Source of the DNA: a virus
Reading direction: 5' to 3' (one strand)
Length of the DNA stretch: 27,225 bases
Virus record (IMG/VR): IMGVR_UViG_3300003410_000019
Span: 6,509-33,733 of that record
Each line of letters begins with the position of its first letter. Position 1 is the stretch's first letter. The notes beneath the pieces were generated by a model, which made no database searches, was not told the origin of the DNA, and saw nothing but the letters and a program-made list of their open reading frames with translations. This document shows positions 24,114 to 27,225 of this stretch, piece after piece. Made by a program: the position numbers and the translations under genes.

Positions 24114-25556
24114 TTACGCTCCTTGAGTAACAGACTTAAATAAAGTAAAGTTGTTAGCTCCTTGAACACATAAACATCTTTCAGACAAGAAGTGTACATT
24201 CATCTCATCAACGTCAGAAGTATAAACTCCACCTACAGATCCAGTGATCCAAGATTTCATTTTTCTATCATCAGCTTCAGAAGCTCTGTAACGAACGTGT
24301 AAGAAAGGACGCTTAATGTTCTTACCTAGTTGCTGATCGTATACAGTTGAAGTACCAGCAGGTACCATCACACCATCAATATCTTCAGTAAGTCCACGTG
24401 TTGCAGCATCGTTTAAGTATTTCCAGTCAGTTTTGTAGAAGTCATAAGAACCTCTGCGGAAACCGCTGAATCCTAAGTTAAGTGCCATATCCTCACTGTT
24501 GTTGAATACTCCGAAAGAAGATCCTCCATTATAGTGAGCATTAACAGCTCCTAGCATATCATCAAAAGCCAATGCAGTTGCACGGTTTAAGAATAACATG
24601 TTTTCTTCAATAGCTCCTTGCTTATCAAGATTTTTAAGAATTTCATCAAAATCTCCTAGTGCAGTACGATCCGCTCCAGCATCAGATAAAGTAGCTTCAC
24701 CTGAGTTAAAGTTTTGATAGATATTACCTCTTGACTCAATAGCAGCAAAAAGACCTTCAGTACCTTTATACCCTTGATCGTTAGCTTCAGAACCGTTACC
24801 AGTAGTAGCAGCTAATTCACCTTCAACCATTGACATTTCTAAGTAATCTTCAAAACGTAAACGAGTTTCGTGCTCTGATTTTAAATACCATAAGTATCCT
24901 CCAGCTCCATTTTCAGTAGTTACTTCAACCCATCCAATTTGTGCAGTATCAGAACCAGAGATAGAATATTTATCTTTGATAATAATAGGAGAGTTGCTAA
25001 ACTGTTGGAAACCAGCATCTACAGATCCAGTCATACCAGCAGTACCTTTAGCAAATTCAGAACCGTAAACAAATACTTTTACAGTTACAGCAGAACCAGA
25101 AGTAAGTCCAGCAGCTGTTAATGTTTGCTCAGCATAAGGAGCAACAACAAATGTATCAGTAGTAACAGAAGTAACAACAGCTTTAATAGTAGTTAATCCT
25201 TCAGCAACAGCTACAGTTTGCCCTGCGCGTACAGCGTGTCCAGCTTCTGTGATAGTATTTGTGGTTGTATTAGCAGCTGCAGCATCATAAGCGATATGCA
25301 GTCTTCCTTGTTCTGACCAAATAATTTGATCTGAAGCAGAAGGAATCTCAGCTCCTACCATACGTAAGAAAGAAGATACAGAACGATTTCCGTAACGCTC
25401 TACTTCTTTTTCGTATACATCTGGTAAAAATTGTTGTGCAAATGTTCCACCTCCAGAGGCAGAGTCAAATGTCAGGTAGTTTCCTGAAAAAAGTGTTTTT
25501 GTTGGTGTAGGCGTTAATCCTGCTGGAAACGATCCACCCGTGTTAAATAATCCCAT
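24114..25556 (-). CDS. Major capsid protein
   Basis: A 480-aa protein in the expected place between scaffold and connector genes. Recognisable segments are FAQQFLPDVYEKEVERYGNR near residue 40-60, FSNSPIIIKDKYSISGSDTA with QIGWVEVTTE near 190-220, and GYLWYLKSEHETRLRFEDYL near 225-245. These are typical of capsid proteins of the marine podovirus and crAss-like group, presumed HK97 fold. Residues about 85-180 look like a Thr/Val/Ala-rich inserted beta domain that may face outwards. Arginine is mostly CGT here, while neighbouring late genes use AGA freely, which fits selection for high expression. The start ATG has an AT-rich leader without a Shine-Dalgarno. A hairpin follows the stop. Confidence 0.88.
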   Translation of the reverse strand: MGLFNTGGSFPAGLTPTPTKTLFSGNYLTFDSASGGGTFAQQFLPDVYEKEVERYGNRSVSSFLRMVGAEIPSASDQIIWSEQGRLHIAYDAAAANTTTNTITEAGHAVRAGQTVAVAEGLTTIKAVVTSVTTDTFVVAPYAEQTLTAAGLTSGSAVTVKVFVYGSEFAKGTAGMTGSVDAGFQQFSNSPIIIKDKYSISGSDTAQIGWVEVTTENGAGGYLWYLKSEHETRLRFEDYLEMSMVEGELAATTGNGSEANDQGYKGTEGLFAAIESRGNIYQNFNSGEATLSDAGADRTALGDFDEILKNLDKQGAIEENMLFLNRATALAFDDMLGAVNAHYNGGSSFGVFNNSEDMALNLGFSGFRRGSYDFYKTDWKYLNDAATRGLTEDIDGVMVPAGTSTVYDQQLGKNIKRPFLHVRYRASEADDRKMKSWITGSVGGVYTSDVDEMNVHFLSERCLCVQGANNFTLFKSVTQGA

Positions 25557-25574
25557 TTTTAATGTTAATTAGTG

Positions 25575-26801
25575 TTAATTTTTAATTTTAAATCTTAAAC
25601 GACTCGCATCATCACCGCTAATTGCCCTAACTTGCATACCGCTAGAAGTTGTAACCTTTTCGTGAGCGCTTCTAGGATTCATATCAATGTTTTTAGAAGT
25701 CTTCATTTGACTTTTAACCGCATCGGCTTTTCCTTGCTCATAAAAATGATTAGCTATAGCATCTGCATTCATTGCAGTAAATAAAGCTTTGTGATATCCT
25801 TTTGCATCTGATATTTCATTGTTTTCATTAACAAATTTGCTAACTAGTGTATTTATATCTGATTGAGAATCTTTTACTTTATCTACATCTTTAACATTAT
25901 ATCTATATTTTGATTCACCAACATTAAATTCAAAACCTTTGAATTCGTTAGAAAACAATTCACTTGTTTTTTGTTCAAATACAGATCTTTGTTGTTGCTT
26001 AGATGTTTGATTCGTTTTATAATCATTGTAAAACTCTATCGCTTCTCTCTGTTCAGGATTTAACTTTGAACTTAACTTAAGTTCATCGTAATATTTATCC
26101 TTTAAATTAGAAAGGTTTGATTTAGCTTCAGCTATTGATTCCTTAAATGCTAATTTTTTACGCTTTATATCGCGTTCATCATCAACGTCTTCATCATAAG
26201 AAAAATTGTCTTCTATTAAAAATTCAATTTCATCTGTTGCTAGATGAGGTTTTGTTTGTTGATAGTATTCTCGCAATAATTCCATATTGTCCATACTATC
26301 ATAATCTTTATTAAGACTAACATAATCTTCAACAGATCCGCCCGTCTCCTCCATAAACTCAATTAGTTTATTTATGTTTTCAGGTAATACAGGAACCTCT
26401 TGATTATTATTTACGTCTTCCTCCTGTTCTTTAAGCTTATTAGGAATATCTTTTATCTTGTCTAATAAGGTGTTAGAGGCTTCAGCTTCTAGCTCTTCTT
26501 CTTGTACGAGTTCAACGACTGGACTTTCATCGTTATTGGACCGTACTTCTTCGTCCACTTCTTCGCTATCTGTGGTTCGTTCGCCCACATCCACGCTTGT
26601 TGTTTCTTGCTCTTGAACGGCATCTTCTTTTGTTTTTACAGTTTCCCTTAAATCTAGTTTTATTGTACCGTCTTCATCAATGCTAACGTTACTAGGAGCT
26701 TCCTGCGGTTGCTCTTCTTGCTGTGATTCTTCTTGTGGGGTTTCTGTCTGGTTTTCTACTGTTTCTTGAGTAGTTTCTTCTACATTTGTTTCTTCTGACA
26801 T
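25575..26801 (-). CDS. Scaffold-like acidic protein upstream of the capsid gene
   Basis: A 408-aa protein. The first 150 residues are extremely acidic and Gln/Glu/Thr-rich (QEESQQEEQPQEAP, VQEEELEAEA), surely disordered. The middle is charged helix with likely coiled coils (RDIKRKKLAFKESIAEAKSN; LSNLKDKYYDELK). The C-terminus is more basic (MNPRSAHEKVTT, DDASRLRFKIKN). An acidic disordered start, helical middle and basic end, directly upstream of a capsid gene, is the usual build of phage scaffolding proteins, whose basic tail binds the capsid subunit during procapsid assembly. There is no peptidase motif. The identity rests on position and composition, not on sequence homology I can show. 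Confidence 0.72.
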   Translation of the reverse strand: MSEETNVEETTQETVENQTETPQEESQQEEQPQEAPSNVSIDEDGTIKLDLRETVKTKEDAVQEQETTSVDVGERTTDSEEVDEEVRSNNDESPVVELVQEEELEAEASNTLLDKIKDIPNKLKEQEEDVNNNQEVPVLPENINKLIEFMEETGGSVEDYVSLNKDYDSMDNMELLREYYQQTKPHLATDEIEFLIEDNFSYDEDVDDERDIKRKKLAFKESIAEAKSNLSNLKDKYYDELKLSSKLNPEQREAIEFYNDYKTNQTSKQQQRSVFEQKTSELFSNEFKGFEFNVGESKYRYNVKDVDKVKDSQSDINTLVSKFVNENNEISDAKGYHKALFTAMNADAIANHFYEQGKADAVKSQMKTSKNIDMNPRSAHEKVTTSSGMQVRAISGDDASRLRFKIKN

Positions 26802-26835
26802 AATAAAATATTATAAAATTAGTTTTTGGGTATTA

Positions 26836-27225
26836 TTATCTAGGCTCAAAAGCCTCAAGATTAAATCCGCTACCCATGGTATCATTACCCGCAGATTCAA
26901 ACTCTTGTTCTCCTTTTTTATCTTTACGTTGTTCTATAAGTTTAGACTGTTGAGAAGCTTGTATTCTAGTTCTTTCGTCTTTTCTATCTTCTTTATATTT
27001 TTCTTTATTTTCAAAAGCTTCACCCTCTTTTTCTTTAATAGCCATGTTAAGATCAAACTCAAATCGCATAAGCTCTTTCTTCAACTCTTTTTCTTGTTGC
27101 ATTTTTTGCATTTCAAGATCTAATTCAATTTGAATAAGCTGTGCTTTTTGATTTGTAATCGCTTCATTCTTTTGAATCTCCATCTGAGCAGCAATTTGTG
27201 TATTTTGAGAGTTTGCATCTGCTTG
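26836..27225 (-). CDS. C-terminal end of the probable portal protein, truncated by window edge
   Basis: The frame stays open from the right window edge; an internal ATG at 27183 is not a convincing start because coding-like sequence (QADANSQNTQIAAQ) precedes it. The visible 129 residues are a long charged coiled coil rich in Gln, Lys and Glu (ELKKELMRFEFDLNMAIKEK; RKDERTRIQASQQSK), ending ESAGNDTMGSGFNLEAFEPR. Portal proteins of related marine phages end with this kind of coil and a final LEQF-PR-type motif, and the gene stands directly before scaffold and capsid, where the portal belongs. The portal core that would prove it lies outside the window. Confidence 0.6.
   Translation of the reverse strand, partial: QADANSQNTQIAAQMEIQKNEAITNQKAQLIQIELDLEMQKMQQEKELKKELMRFEFDLNMAIKEKEGEAFENKEKYKEDRKDERTRIQASQQSKLIEQRKDKKGEQEFESAGNDTMGSGFNLEAFEPR

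Noticed and set aside
1-27225. Stop-codon reassignment as known in some crAss-like phages
   Set aside because: TAG ends nrdB and the 68-aa gene at sensible places, TAA ends all late genes, and no gene is interrupted by in-frame stops that would need recoding.
1-27225. tRNA genes, CRISPR arrays, integrase or attachment sites
   Set aside because: Gaps between genes are too short (largest about 120 bases) and none shows cloverleaf, repeat-spacer or integration features.

Overview
The window looks like part of the genome of a lytic, short-tailed (podovirus-type), strongly AT-rich tailed phage, probably a marine phage infecting a member of the Bacteroidota/Flavobacteria. Three things support this. 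A compact virion block of portal, scaffold, major capsid, connector and tail-hub genes has no tape measure, sheath or tail-tube genes. Several proteins resemble families I know from uncultured marine phages and crAss-like relatives. Late genes have A/T-rich leaders with no convincing Shine-Dalgarno, and the tail protein carries fibronectin-III-like repeats of a type common in Bacteroidota; both point to that host group. The host assignment is inference.

Left arm (1-3050, plus strand): a nucleotide-metabolism operon with the C-terminal part of ribonucleotide reductase small subunit (nrdB, cut by the window edge), a small zinc-ribbon/membrane protein, a small coiled-coil protein and the large subunit (nrdA). 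All are overlapped or translationally coupled. The two subunits would supply dNTPs for phage DNA synthesis. The operon ends at a strong hairpin/T-run (3134-3173) where the two transcription units converge.

Right arm (27225-3172, minus strand): one long late operon read leftwards. In transcription order it holds: portal C-terminus (cut by the window edge), acidic scaffold-like protein, major capsid protein with a hairpin directly behind it, a conserved 276-aa protein, two connector/ring-type proteins, a 3001-aa tail hub/fibre fusion, three smaller virion proteins, and a 2046-aa polyvalent, probably ejected protein. It closes with a cassette of four tiny overlapping or near-abutting genes: two Cys-containing basic proteins and two membrane proteins that may serve lysis. 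Two of the tiny genes (50 and 47 aa) are short and easily missed.

The most interesting point is the 2046-aa protein. It combines an HELLH zinc-metallopeptidase module with a segment resembling sigma-70 region 2, followed by a long C-terminal domain of unknown function and a short KFK repeat tail. If ejected with the DNA, it could act on host proteins and on host RNA polymerase at the start of infection; that is a hypothesis. No tRNA, CRISPR, insertion sequence, integrase or diversity-generating retroelement was seen. No gene-free stretch exceeds about 125 bases. All family assignments come from reading motifs, without database searches.
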